Part shown: positions 46,748-57,001 of the stretch, one piece after another | Layout of the letters: each line of letters starts with the position of its first letter | Position numbering within the stretch: the first letter of the stretch is position 1 | From: Arachidicoccus ginsenosidivorans | GTDB taxonomy: Bacteria > Bacteroidota > Bacteroidia > Chitinophagales > Chitinophagaceae | DNA length: 64,000 bases | Assembly (NCBI RefSeq): GCF_007971385.1 | Contig: NZ_CP042434.1 | Location: forward strand, 4,526,001-4,590,000 | Direction: 5' to 3' | The notes under the pieces: generated by a model | What the model was told of the DNA's origin: nothing | The model's database searches: none | The model's input: the letters and a program-made list of their open reading frames with translations, nothing else | Translations under genes and position numbers: made by a program

Positions 46748-47706
46748 TTATCTTTGCAGGTAGGTTGCTCCCCAAATTGCGCCCGCATTAAATTCTTTAT
46801 TTAGTAAAGTCAGTTCGTCCTGGGTGAATTGAATATCCATCGCCTGTAAGGTCTCCCTAATTCTTTGGGGGTATTCATACTGATAAGGGGCATGATGTTT
46901 TTGCTTTGGGCATTGACCCATCCAATAGCAAGCTGTGCCACCGTACAGTTTTTACCTGCTGCCATATCAGCGAGTAAAGCCACTTTTTCCAGGTTATGTT
47001 TAAGATTTTCTCCCTGAAAACAGCTGAATCGGTTTCTGTGGTCATTTGCCTCCAAAGGTGCTTTCAGCTGACCGGTTAACAAGCCTTCAGCGGTAATGGC
47101 AAAGGCCACAACGGAAATACCCAATTTTTCTGCTAGTGGTAACAGTTCTTTTTCCAGTTGCCGGTTGGCCAGTGAATAGCCGTATTCAAGCGCTGCCACC
47201 GGTTGAATGGCATGTGCCTGTTTTAATTGCTGGGGGGTGATTTCTGAGAGGCCCAGGTGGCGGACTTTGCCAGCATGTATCAAATCCTGGATGGTACCCA
47301 CAATATCTTCCAAAAGATGCTGATCATCAATGCGGCAGGGTTGGTAAAGATCAATATAATCCACACCCAATCTGACCAGGGAGTAATTGATGAAATTACT
47401 AATAGATGTTGGTCTAAGATCAAAGCCTAGTAAAGCACCATCAAATACAGCACCGAACTTAACACTGATAAAGGCCTGATCTCTGCGGTCTTTAATGGCC
47501 TTGCCCACGAGTAACTCATTGTGGCCCGCGCCGTAAAAATCGCCTGTATTTAGAAACTGAACGCCGTGATCCAGTGCGTAATGGATGGCAGCGATACTTT
47601 CTTTTTCTGATTTGCCGGGGTTGTTCCATACCGGAGACATCCGCATACAGCCTAAGCCTAATTTTCCAATAAGCGGACCTGCGCTTCCTATTTTAATTTT
47701 TTCCAT
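46748..47706 (-). CDS. Aldo/keto reductase, frameshifted near C-terminus
   Basis: NAD(P)H-dependent oxidoreductase, about 320 aa after repair. TIM-barrel features: GLGCMRMSP, HGVQFLNTGDFYGAGHNELLVGKAI with catalytic Asp and Tyr, FISVKFG with the Lys, and DLYQPCRIDDQ. The usual catalytic His of the QHRxD segment is replaced by Cys, seen in some AKR subgroups. An A3 run (minus strand) at 46864-46866 lacks one A; adding it gives NTPKRIRETLQAMDIQFTQDELTLLNKEF ending at 46748. Substrate unknown. Confidence 0.87.
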
Positions 47707-48108
47707 GGTAATGTTTGTTAAAGGTTGAGATTAGCATTGAGATTAGCATTGAGATAAAGATTGTGAATGAGAAGGTTTTATAATTGTTTTGCCATTTGCC
47801 CAGCAAAGATCCTGCAATCAGACCAGTAACGCTTTGTTTAAAAGCTCAATCTTGCTTTGTCTATTGGCTCACGAAGCGTCTATGTTAAAAGGGGGATTTC
47901 TCTTTTTGAACTGTATTTTAGGATAGTTACTGCTGATGGCAGGTTATGGGGTTTGATCTGTAAAAAGGTATTATCTTTGCACCCATTCATTATAAGATGG
48001 ATGTTGCTAAAGTGTTATGAATTAGCCATCTGGAATATAATGATGCAATTAGGAAGAATTATTGAACTTCCATATATTTACGATTCATTTAGATAAAACG
48101 ATAAATTA
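47707..48108. other. Divergent intergenic region with a 12-bp tandem repeat
   Basis: 400 bp between the minus-strand reductase and trxB. Two full copies and a partial third of TTGAGATTAGCA lie at 47725-47755, just upstream of the reductase start. A TATCTTTG promoter box at 47972-47979 precedes trxB. An 80-codon plus-strand ORF at 47857-48096 has poor coding character and spans that promoter. Confidence 0.5.
47972..47979 (+). promoter_or_regulatory. Bacteroidota promoter for trxB
   Basis: TATCTTTG with an upstream TTTG at 47952-47955 (16-bp spacing, slightly short), giving a leader of about 120 nt. Confidence 0.5.
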
Positions 48109-49050
48109 ATGAGTGAAAAAGTACATTGTCTGATTATTGGTTCCGGTCCGGCAGGGTATACGGCTGCTATATATGCAGCACGTGCTGGTATGAAGCCTGT
48201 TTTGTATCAGGGTATTCAGCCGGGTGGCCAGTTAACCATTACCACAGAGGTGGAAAATTATCCAGGCTACCCGGATGGCATCCAGGGTCCTGAAATGATG
48301 GTTGATTTTGAAAATCAGGCAAAAAAGATGGGTACAGATATCCGCTATGGTCTGGCCACTAAGGTGGACTTTACTGGTCCGGTACATAAAGTTCAGGTGG
48401 ACGAGAAAGACTGGATTGAAGCAGATACAGTGATTATTTCAACGGGCGCTTCTGCCAAATGGCTGAATCTGGAAAGCGAACAGCGTTTAAATGGTTATGG
48501 CGTCAGTGCCTGCGCTGTTTGTGACGGGTTTTTCTTCAGAGGTAAAGAGGTGGCTATTGTGGGCGCAGGCGATACCGCCTGTGAGGAAGCGGTGTATTTG
48601 TCAAAACTGGCCTCCTCCGTACATATGATTGTCAGAAAACCCGAGGACGGAATGCGCGCCAGTAAAGTGATGCAGGACCGGGTAAAAAATACAGCCAATA
48701 TAAAAATATACTGGAACAGCGAAACGGAGGAAGTCTTAGGGGACAAAAAAGTAGAAGCAGTCCGGATAAAAAATAGCCAGACTGGAGACACGCAGGAAAT
48801 TCCGGTAAGTGCCTTTTTTGTGGCCATTGGGCATCAGCCTAATAGCGCTATTTTTAAAGATTTTGTAGACATGGATGATGCGGGTTATATCAAAACCATT
48901 CCCGGCAGTTCAAAAACCAATGTGGAAGGCGTATTTGCCGCAGGGGATGTGCAGGATAAAATCTATCGTCAGGCTGTTACTGCGGCAGGGAGCGGTTGTA
49001 TGGCTGCCCTGGATGCAGAGCGTTACCTGACTGAAAAAGGTCTGGCCTAA
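48109..49050 (+). CDS. trxB: Thioredoxin-disulfide reductase
   Basis: FAD/NADPH enzyme keeping thioredoxin reduced. 313 aa. FAD-binding GSGPAGYTAAIYAARAG near the N-terminus, GGQLTITTEVENYPGYPDGI, redox-active CAVCDG near residue 138, NADPH-binding VGAGDTACEEAVYL, C-terminal GVFAAGDVQDKIYRQAVTAAGSGCMAA. Frame intact. folB follows 45 bp downstream, possibly in one transcript. Confidence 0.97.
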   Translation: MSEKVHCLIIGSGPAGYTAAIYAARAGMKPVLYQGIQPGGQLTITTEVENYPGYPDGIQGPEMMVDFENQAKKMGTDIRYGLATKVDFTGPVHKVQVDEKDWIEADTVIISTGASAKWLNLESEQRLNGYGVSACAVCDGFFFRGKEVAIVGAGDTACEEAVYLSKLASSVHMIVRKPEDGMRASKVMQDRVKNTANIKIYWNSETEEVLGDKKVEAVRIKNSQTGDTQEIPVSAFFVAIGHQPNSAIFKDFVDMDDAGYIKTIPGSSKTNVEGVFAAGDVQDKIYRQAVTAAGSGCMAALDAERYLTEKGLA

Positions 49051-49095
49051 GGGGTATGTAACTGGTCATAACTGATTATCAGAAAATAAAAAGCC

Positions 49096-49479
49096 ATGCT
49101 CAAAATTGAATTACTGGATCTTTGGTTTAGGGCGCGTCACGGATTATATGAAGAGGAAAAACAGCTGGGAGGTGATTTTAAGCTCGATGTAGAGCTGTAT
49201 TATCTGCCGGCTTCTACTCCCTATCATATCCATGAGACCATCGACTATTCTGAAGTCTACGCCCTGATCCGCCGGCATATGCAAAAGCCGGAACCCTTGT
49301 TGGAAACCCTGGTCATTAATATCGGCAATGATATACTTAGGCGATTCAAACTAGCGGAAGAGGTCCGGGTATCTATTAAGAAGATTAACCCGCCCATTAT
49401 CAGTTTTACGGGTTCCATGAGTGTTTCCTACCAGCAGACCAGAGCCGCTCTATTGGAGGGGGAAGGCAATCTGAGCTAA
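49096..49479 (+). CDS. folB: Dihydroneopterin aldolase
   Basis: Folate-pathway enzyme forming 6-hydroxymethyl-dihydropterin; 127 aa. Matches: LLDLWFRARHGLYEEEKQLGGDFKLDVELYY with the conserved Glu, TIDYSEVYALIRRHM with the Tyr, and LLETLVINIGNDIL. The C-terminal VSIKKINPP carries the active-site Lys. Frame intact. Located 45 bp after trxB. Confidence 0.94.
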   Translation: MLKIELLDLWFRARHGLYEEEKQLGGDFKLDVELYYLPASTPYHIHETIDYSEVYALIRRHMQKPEPLLETLVINIGNDILRRFKLAEEVRVSIKKINPPIISFTGSMSVSYQQTRAALLEGEGNLS

Positions 49480-49516
49480 GCTAATCGCAAGCGCTTTTTT
49501 TAAATAAATTAATTGT

Positions 49517-49561
49517 ATCACCGAAATGTCTTAGATGTATTTTCTATGGTATTTCGGTGAT
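49517..49561. terminator. Bidirectional terminator after folB
   Basis: ATCACCGAAAT pairs with ATTTCGGTGAT (11 bp) and is followed by TTTATTTATTTTT on the plus strand; the facing gene ends at 49601. Confidence 0.7.
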
Positions 49562-49600
49562 TTTATTTATTTTTAAATGCAAATTGAAGTGGCTTTACGG

Positions 49601-50176
49601 CTAAGAATTGAACTGATTTATGATTTGTTGTTTCCAGTTTTCGATTTGAAGACCATTCGCCCGATCAGCCTGATCAAAGAAGAAATGTTTATTTAGCGTA
49701 AGACCCGCATAGGTATAAATTCCAGTGTCTGAGGTAAGAGAAAGTGCATTGAGCATTCCCATATCAATATAGTAACTGGCTGATTTTCCATGGGTATTAA
49801 TAACAACGACCTGCTTACCTTTAAGTAGCCCCTGCTGGACACCATCCACATATTGATAAGCGAAGCCATAACTAAAGACTCGATCGATGTATCCTTTAAG
49901 GATGGCAGGCAGCCCTGTCCACCAGATGGGATGAATAAACGTAATGTGGTCCGCCCACTTTATATAATCCTGTTCCCTGCTTACTTCCTGCACTACCTGT
50001 CCTTGCCTTTGTCTTTTGATATCTTCAAAACTAAGCACTGGATTGAAATTAATTTGATAGAGATCGCGCACCTGCACTTTATGGTTCAAATGCTGTAAGT
50101 GCTCAACTAATGCATTTTTCAGTTGTGCATTTAGACTATGGGTATTGGGGTGAGCGAAAACAATTAAATGTTTCAT
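49601..50176 (-). CDS. NAD(P)H-dependent oxidoreductase (flavodoxin-like, KefF/MdaB type)
   Basis: 191-aa soluble flavoprotein. The N-terminus KHLIVFAHPNTHSLNAQLKNAL carries the FMN/FAD phosphate loop; ITFIHPIWWTGLPAILKGYIDRVFSYGFAYQY is the family motif around residues 75-110; GKQVVVINTHGKS follows. Likely a quinone or nitro-compound reductase. The next gene upstream on the same strand is an AraC-type regulator, which may control it. Frame intact. Confidence 0.88.
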   Translation of the reverse strand: MKHLIVFAHPNTHSLNAQLKNALVEHLQHLNHKVQVRDLYQINFNPVLSFEDIKRQRQGQVVQEVSREQDYIKWADHITFIHPIWWTGLPAILKGYIDRVFSYGFAYQYVDGVQQGLLKGKQVVVINTHGKSASYYIDMGMLNALSLTSDTGIYTYAGLTLNKHFFFDQADRANGLQIENWKQQIINQFNS

Positions 50177-50282
50177 GGTTAAATATGGATTTATTGAACC
50201 ACAAAACTACCCCGGTCATGCTGCTTAAAATTGTATAAATACGAAATCTGCCGGTCCTCTTGAAGTAGGGCCTTAGGAGCAG

Positions 50283-51113
50283 TTACTCTATGTGAGGCAG
50301 GCAGAAGTGGCCTTGCTGCTTTAAATAAGCACTGGGTGTTGTTTGCAGAAAGTTTTGAAAATCATGGATCAGTTGAGCTTGATCATAGTATCCCGACTCC
50401 TCTATCAAAGCGAACCAGGTAGCTTTGCTGTGCTTTTGATCCGCGCTCCTGATTGAGTGAAGTAATTTGAGGGTCTTTATAAACCGGCCATATCTGAAGC
50501 GTTCGCTGGCTGAGTAGCCAAAATACTTTTTATGCTGTAACTGAATGGTACGTACTGTCTGACCAGTAGTAGCAGCTATTTGTTTTATTGGACTTAAATG
50601 GCCGTTATGCGCTTCAATTAGATGGCTAACCTTGGGAGACCGGTCAACTGGGTAGGGCTTGCAATATTCCAGCAGTGCCTGGACGCGCAATTTAGCTGTT
50701 TTTAACCTGCTGAGTGTTGTGTAAAGTTGACCAAAACAGTCTTCTGCCACCAGCGCGTCTGGATCTAGTGGTGTATTTGCGGCTGGAGGAGAAAATCCAA
50801 AAAACCGGTAAAATCCATCTTCTTTTAAGGATACAGCCAAAAATTCAGTATGGGGCAACAAGGCATAGGTAAATGCTTTTTTTATAGTACCCAGGAAAAA
50901 ACAAGTCGGCCCAATTGTTAATTGCTGATGGGGCAAATAAACACCTTGACCGAAAACAAAAACGATTATGGGCTCATATGTAGGGACAAGGGTTCTTGTA
51001 ACCGGCTTTTTGCCCGCACAGCTGGCAAAATAAAAATGTGCATATAAATCTGCATAGGCAGATGGTACCGGTATATGCTGCTCTTCATAGGAGGTATTTG
51101 TTGTTATTTTTTG
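50283..51113 (-). CDS. AraC family transcriptional regulator
   Basis: About 276 aa with the start at MQKITTNTSYEEQ; the ORF begins 11 codons earlier. The N-terminal cupin-like sensor domain includes TYEPIIVFVFGQGVYLP. The C-terminal region has two helix-turn-helix motifs: HLSPIKQIAATTGQTVRTIQLQHKKYFGYSASERFRYGRF and the second around FALIEESGYYDQAQLIHDFQNFLQTTPSAYL. It probably regulates the flavodoxin-like oxidoreductase 106 bp downstream; the inducer is unknown. Confidence 0.85.
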   Translation of the reverse strand, partial: QKITTNTSYEEQHIPVPSAYADLYAHFYFASCAGKKPVTRTLVPTYEPIIVFVFGQGVYLPHQQLTIGPTCFFLGTIKKAFTYALLPHTEFLAVSLKEDGFYRFFGFSPPAANTPLDPDALVAEDCFGQLYTTLSRLKTAKLRVQALLEYCKPYPVDRSPKVSHLIEAHNGHLSPIKQIAATTGQTVRTIQLQHKKYFGYSASERFRYGRFIKTLKLLHSIRSADQKHSKATWFALIEESGYYDQAQLIHDFQNFLQTTPSAYLKQQGHFCLPHIE

Positions 51114-51426
51114 CATAAGGGAAGGATTCAAAAAAATGTTCGCCAATTTCTTAATGCGCGACTTGTACAGCAGTGGTTATGCGTGAGTACTGCCACGCTC
51201 CTGCTTTTCACAAAATTGATGTCTCTGGCGACGGCCGCCGACTAAAGTTCATCTTAATGCTAAGGTAAGACTATAACTTGATATGGCAGCTGAAGTACCG
51301 TTTTGTGGCCCAAGACTGCAAATAGTCGACGGTTATTTGACAGGTAATGCTAAGGGGTATTTACGGGAATCTTTGGTTATTCTATGGCTTTTTTAGGTTG
51401 TTTGGAGTGAATAGTATCGCCCAAAA
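51114..51426. other. Intergenic region, no gene
   Basis: About 310 bp upstream of the AraC-type gene. Contains its promoter region but no ORF or clear regulatory repeat that I can identify. Confidence 0.4.
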
Positions 51427-51474
51427 AAGGCCTTCTTATTGTGGAAAAAAGTTTTTCCACAATAAGAAGGCCTT
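51427..51474 (-). terminator. Strong terminator after the M16 peptidase operon
   Basis: Perfect 23-bp stem (51427-51449 with 51452-51474), 2-nt nominal loop, followed by TTTTTT on the minus strand. Among the longest perfect inverted repeats in the window. Confidence 0.85.
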
Positions 51475-51522
51475 CCTGTTCTAAATAATTGCTTTTAAAT
51501 CTTGTAAATTAAAGGAACCAAT

Positions 51523-53603
51523 CTACTGAAAATCCGCCTCAGAGACCCCTTCATTTAATTTGTAATCGGTGAAGTGAATACTCATTTCCTGACTACCCTG
51601 GGGGCCGTGATGGTCATCGTCTGGCTTTGGTTTAAGAGTAGATCACCGACTTTTTTATAGTCGCTAAAACTAGTCTGCACCTGGATGGATTGTCCCTGCA
51701 TATCAGAAGTAACCTCAGATCTAAGCAAAAGCCCCGTATTAACATCATAATATTCAACCGAAGGCTTGCCGGAAGGTCCGGTAACCGTTAATTGATTGGC
51801 ATCTTTGCCATCAATTTTTACCACTTTACCGGGTACCAGTTTATAATCTCCCTCCAGATAGTGCAGTTGCGGGATCAGACTTTTTTCCTCTTTATATTTA
51901 GCCACCTGATCAGCGGATAAATCTTTTTCTGTCCCATCTGTAACTGATAGCCGGTTGTGCCATTAAAGATCGTTTTGCTGACCACCTGACCATTCATGGA
52001 CATTTCCATATACTCCTTATTGGGTGCCATGCGCTTAATGGTAATGGGCATTTCCATTCCCTGAACTTTCATGGTACCTGAAGCCAGTACGCTGGTGAGT
52101 TTGCCAATGGCCTGCTCGCCGCCGATGGCTTTGAGATAATGATTGATCACCTCTGTAGCTGAGGCTGCTGGTTTATTGGCTGCTGCGGCCGCTTCAGCAG
52201 AAACGGGATTGGCATCCTTGTCATACATTTTCACCGGATAGCCCAGTTTTTCCAGGCCAGCCTTAATAGAATCTGCCTTACCGGCAATTACGATGCGGGT
52301 ATTGGCATAATTAAAATACTTTTTAGCTGCCTTTTGTACATCCGTTGCGCTAACTGCATTGATCTTTTGCAGATACGTACGGTAATAATCCTTAGGCAGG
52401 TGATAGATCATAATATTTCTGGCAAAACCGGCAATTCGGGCGATGTTTCTGTACCGAGCGCAAAGTTGCCGTTGAAAGCCGCTTTGGTGTCTCTGAGCAG
52501 ATCCTGGTCGACTTCACCATCCCTGATTTTTTGATGTTTTGCATAAATAGCATCACGGAGCTGTCCGTTACGGCATTGCGTACGGCTGCATTGGCATTAA
52601 AGCGGGTTTGGTGTACACCGCCACTAACAGAACTATAAGCGCCATAAGTAAAGCCATGTTTTTCCCGGATATCTTTAAACAGATAAGCATCTGAGCCGCC
52701 GCCCAAAATCTGATTGGCGATCAGGGCAGAAAAATAATCAGGATTGTCCAGCGGTAAGCTGATTACATTGGTGACATTAATGACGGACTGCACCGCTGAA
52801 GGTACATCCACCAGGTCGATTTCTGTTGTAGCAGGATTTTCGACAGGTGCAATTTGACTAACCGTTATTTTGGCACCCGTCCAATCGCCAAAATATTTCT
52901 CGGCCAGTTTATGCGCCTGTTCTGGTTTGATATCCCCGATTATAGTAAGGTAGCCATTGGATGGAGTAATGTATTTTTGATAATAATCTTTGACGTCTGC
53001 TAACGCAATATTGTTAACGGAGGCAGATGTTTCAAATTCTCCCAGTGGGCTTTGTTTTCCATAAGCCAGCGCACTGGTTACATTACTGGCGATGGTGTTA
53101 ATGGATTTTTCACTGATCTTCAGCCCGTTTAATTCCTGGGTCTTCAGCTTATCAAAAGAGCTTTGTGCTAAGGCTGGATAACGAAGCGCATCGGCCATTA
53201 GCCCGAGTCCTTTGTCAAAATAACGATCCAGTGCGGCCACTGAGCCGCCACTGCTGTTTAGTGAAATAGACGTACCGTCCTGTTCAGCGGCCAGGTCAAA
53301 CTGCGCTTTACTCATATGCTGTGTGCCTTCATTGAGCATACGCCCCATCAGGCCCATGGCACCAGCCTTATCCCCTTCCTTAACCGGTCCGGTATAAATA
53401 TAATAGGATGCGCTGATCATCGGTGTTTTGTGGTTTTCTACCACCAGCACCTTGATGCCATTTTTTAAAGTGTAGACAACCGGGTCCTTTAGTTTAATAA
53501 CAGGTGCCGGCCCGGGTTTAGGGGCATGTGACCGGTCGATATTTTGTGCATAGCTACCAGATATAAAAAGTACACCGGCTGCTATAAAAAGTATTTTTCG
53601 CAT
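51523..53603 (-). CDS. M16 family peptidase-like protein (second copy), three frameshifts
   Basis: Exported insulinase-like protein, about 690 aa after repair. Signal MRKILFIAAGVLFISGSYAQ, then YTLKNGIKVLVVENHKTPMISASYYI. The zinc motif HxxEH is absent (GLMGRMLNEGTQHM), so this is the non-catalytic partner of the upstream copy. It continues with GYLTIIGDIKPEQAHKLAEKYFGDW and, unusually, a C-terminal domain after residue 490 (VINHYLKAIGGEQAIGKLTSVLASGTMKV) resembling outer-membrane lipoprotein-like domains. Lesions are homopolymer losses at 52527-52532 (A6), 51924-51928 (A5) and 51600-51604 (C5). Confidence 0.83.
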
Positions 53604-53647
53604 AATAGAAGTTTCTTAATTAATTTGGAAATAAAGATACCTGGGTA

Positions 53648-54972
53648 CTATTTAGCCTTGGGCAAATAATAAAGGATCAACCGCTGATTAGGGTTCAGGT
53701 ATTTACGGGCAACATCCCGGATCTGTTCTCTTGTAACAGATCTGATTTCCTGTAGCTCTTCGTTAATGTGATTGGTATTTTTATTAAAAAAAGTATAACC
53801 GGCAGCCAGGGCTTCAGCCACGCCTAAACTGGTATTGCTCTTGTTGACAAATCCATTTCTGCCTGGTTTAAGATTTTCTGATAATCCTTTTCACTGATCA
53901 GGTTGGTTTGCAGTTCTTTAATATTTGTATCAAATGCCTGCAAAAGGCTGTCCAGCGGCGTAGCCCCATTAGGGATCGCCAGTACCAGGTAAGCACCATA
54001 ATCTTCCAGGGCATAATTAAAGGAGGCTACTTCCAGCGCCGTCTTTTTATCATCTACCAGTTCTTTGTATAATCTGGAACTGGCGCCTCCTGAAAGGATG
54101 GAAGAGATCATTTGCAGCGCAACCGCATCCTTGGAATTCTCCGCAGGTGTTCTGTAGGCGGTGAGCAGCGCAGGTACCTGGATATTCGCGTCGTAGGCGG
54201 TATCGATGATTTGATGGGTAATCGGATCTTCTTTGATGCTTGGTTGAACGACCTTCGGCCCGTTGGCAATTGGACCAAAGTAGGAACTAATCAAGGCTTT
54301 GGTAGAATCTATATTCAGATCACCGGAAATACTAAGTACCGCATTGCCCGGTGTATAGAATTTTTTAAAGAAGTCCTGAAACTCACTTAGTTTGGCGCGG
54401 TTAATATCATCCATAGAACCAATGGTCTGCCAGTGATAAGGATGTTTGGTAAACAGATTTTTAAATACATCCTCCATCAGATGACCATATGGACGGTTAT
54501 CGACCCGCATTCTTTTTTCCTCTTTTACTACTTCTCTTTGCGTGTTTACGCCAATTTGGTTAATGACCGGATGCATCATGCGCTCACTTTCCAGCCAGAG
54601 ACCTAATTTGAGTTGATTGGAAGGGAAGACCTCATAATAGAAGGTTCTGTCCTGGGTGGTATTGGCATTGTTTTGTCCGCCACCTGCCGACACTATTTTC
54701 ATAAACTCCCCTCTTTTGATGTTTTCACTTCCTTCAAATAACAGGTGTTCAAAAAAATGCGCGAATCCAGTCAGACCAGGTGTCTCATTTTTTGATCCTA
54801 CGTGATACATAACTGATACGGCTACCACAGGTGCCGTATGATCCTGATGCAGGATGACATGCAGCCCGTTGTCCAGATCGTACTCCGTAAACTTTACTTC
54901 CTGTGCAGACGAGGCCATAGAAAGGAGCAACGCTCCTGCAATAAGGAGGCTGCCTTTTGATCTTAATAGCAT
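53648..54972 (-). CDS. M16 family zinc peptidase (catalytic copy), one frameshift
   Basis: Periplasmic or secreted zinc protease, about 442 aa after repair. Signal MLLRSKGSLLIAGALLLSMASSAQ. The inverted zinc motif HFFEH is in LTGFAHFFEHLLFEG near residue 66, with the distal Glu in VVKEEKRMRVDNRPYG. Also VLSISGDLNIDSTKALISSYF. The T3 run (minus) at 53849-53851 lacks one T; adding it gives AEMDFVNKSNTSLGVAEALAAGYTFF and LILYYLPKAK ending at 53648. The second copy follows 44 bp downstream; together they probably form a heterodimer. Confidence 0.9.
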
Positions 54973-55298
54973 AAGTAAATAGTTTTCATATTAATGGAGC
55001 AGCAATTTAAGCAAAAATTGCGCAAAATAGCCCCGATTTGGGTTAAATGGAACCTAAACGGGATAAAAGGAGTGATTTTAGTCCTAATTGTATGGAAGGT
55101 GGTAATAAAGTGTAAAAAATAGCTATAATCTCTACTAAACTAGTTGACTAACAGAGGTAATTCGTATGGCTATTAATATTAATATTTAGTTATCAAAAAA
55201 CTAATTTTTTGCCGCTAAAACCCATTTTCAATTATAATCCGGATTGGGAAAATAAAACAACCCTTGGAAACTTTGGCTTACTTTATTGAAGTAGCCAA
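54973..55298. other. Intergenic region, no gene
   Basis: 325 bp, AT-rich, between the helicase gene 3' end and the first M16 gene. Must contain the M16 promoter. Nothing else identifiable. Confidence 0.4.
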
Positions 55299-56638
55299 TT
55301 ATTTTGCGATATCGATTTTTACTTTTTTGTTTTTCAGGCGTGCCTCTTTGATATTTGCGAGTAGCTTTGAGATCTTATGGCGATTAACGGCCACAAATGC
55401 ACTGAAATCTTTGACTTCGATCAGACCTATATCCTCTTTTTTTAAGCCGCCTGTCTTGGTTAAAAATCCAACAATATCAATTTTCCCTACTTTATTTTTT
55501 TACCCGCTGCTACATATAGCGTTATCCATTTTGAGGGTGCCGGCAAAGGGGCGCTAGCGCTCAGCTCAACCTTTTCCATCGCTGGATCCATATAGGGAGG
55601 TAAGTATTGGTCAGGACCCAGCATGACAATGGCTGCCCCTGTTTTATCCATTCTGGCCGTGCGGCCATTGCGGTGAATAAAGACTTGTTCGGACTCGGGT
55701 AATTGATAATGAATGATATAGCGAATGTGGGAGATGTCCAGTCCACGGGAGGCCAGATCGGTGGTGATCATAAGGTTTACCGTTCCATTACGGAATTTAT
55801 TTAACGCACTGTCCCTGTCTCGTTGCTCCATGGAACCGTGATAATACACTAAATCCAGTCCCTGCTCCTTAAGATAGTGAAATAGACTTTCTACATGGTC
55901 TTTTTGGTTGCAAAAAAGGATACTGCTGCGCCCGCCAAGGGTGCAGATTAGCTGGAAGGCGGCTGCCTGCCGGGTAATTTCTTTGCCAAAACTGAGCAGT
56001 TTATATTCCAGGCGGTTATCTTCCAGGAGTGCATCTGTTCTAAAATCCAGTGTTTTGGCACCTTCCAGTGAAATCCCTTCCGGCGATTCAACGGGTAAGG
56101 TAGCGGAGATCATCCATTTACGCTGCAGACCGCTTAAACTGTTGTGGATAAAGCTGATTTCATCAGAAAAACCCAGTTCCAGGCATTTATCAAATTCATC
56201 AAGAACCAGTGTCTGAATGGCTGTGGGATCTATATTACCCCGGCGCAGGTGGTCGGCTAAACGGCCAGGTGTGCCAATAATCAGGGCCGGACAGGCGCTC
56301 AGGTTATTTTCCTCAATCTCCCTTTTATGGCCACCATAACAACAAGTCACGCTAAGACCAGTCTGTAAACCTCTGAAGACATTTTCAATTTGGAGTGCCA
56401 GCTCTCTGGAAGGGGCAATGATCAGGGCCTGATTTTGCCTAAGCGATGGATCCAGATCTCTTTGCAGCGGCAACAAAAAGGCCAGGGTTTTTCCTGATCC
56501 GGTTGCGGAAAGTAAGATGAGGTCGTCTTTACCTGTAGAGGCGTCCAGCATTGCCTGCTGTAATTCGTTGAGTGATTTTATACCAAGGTTTGCCGTGAGC
56601 GCTTCCAGATTTTTTTCCATCCGGCAAAAATACGCCAA
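55299..56638 (-). CDS. DEAD-box RNA helicase, DbpA-like, one frameshift
   Basis: ATP-dependent RNA helicase, about 447 aa after repair. Q motif region NELQQAMLDA, Walker A SATGSGKTLAFLLPL, PSRELALQ, GTPGRLADHL, DEFD in place of DEAD (LVLDEFDKCLELGF), SATLP, and HRNGRTARM. The A7 run (minus) at 55495-55501 lacks one A; repair gives GKKNKVGKIDIVGFLTKTGGLKKEDIGLIEV and a C-terminal domain like the DbpA RNA-binding domain that recognises 23S rRNA hairpin 92. It probably acts in large-subunit assembly. Confidence 0.88.
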
Positions 56639-57001
56639 TTGTAGCTCACTTAACGAATTGAAGCCAAAAGAAAAGTTGAGGGAACCATAGATGCTTAATA
56701 GGTTTTTACCCGTTGTTATACCGGTATTATTACTTATATGTTAATTATTCTGCAAAAACGGATAAAAAAGGTAATTTTTTTTCCAACCTTTTAAACTTAG
56801 AAAACCGCCTCGGGTCTTATATGGGAATCTCTTGTTTTTAATGATTTTTTTTCAAGCAGCAGGGTTAAATATAGGAAGGCGGACCATTTATTTGGTTCGC
56901 CTTTACTTATATATATAAAATTGTAAGCTATTGTTTTTCTTTAAGCCATAAACCTGCTTTGTTGGCTTTATTTTTTCTGATTCTATCTACCAAAATGCTC
57001 C
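56639..57001. terminator. Intergenic region with putative malQ terminator (56876-56903)
   Basis: AAGGCGGACC pairs with GGTTCGCCTT (one G-U) across an 8-nt loop, downstream of malQ on the minus strand; the T-tract is weak. The rest of the 360 bp holds no gene. Confidence 0.45.

Noticed and set aside
47857..48096. Plus-strand 79-codon ORF before trxB
   Set aside because: Covers the consensus trxB promoter and has poor coding character.
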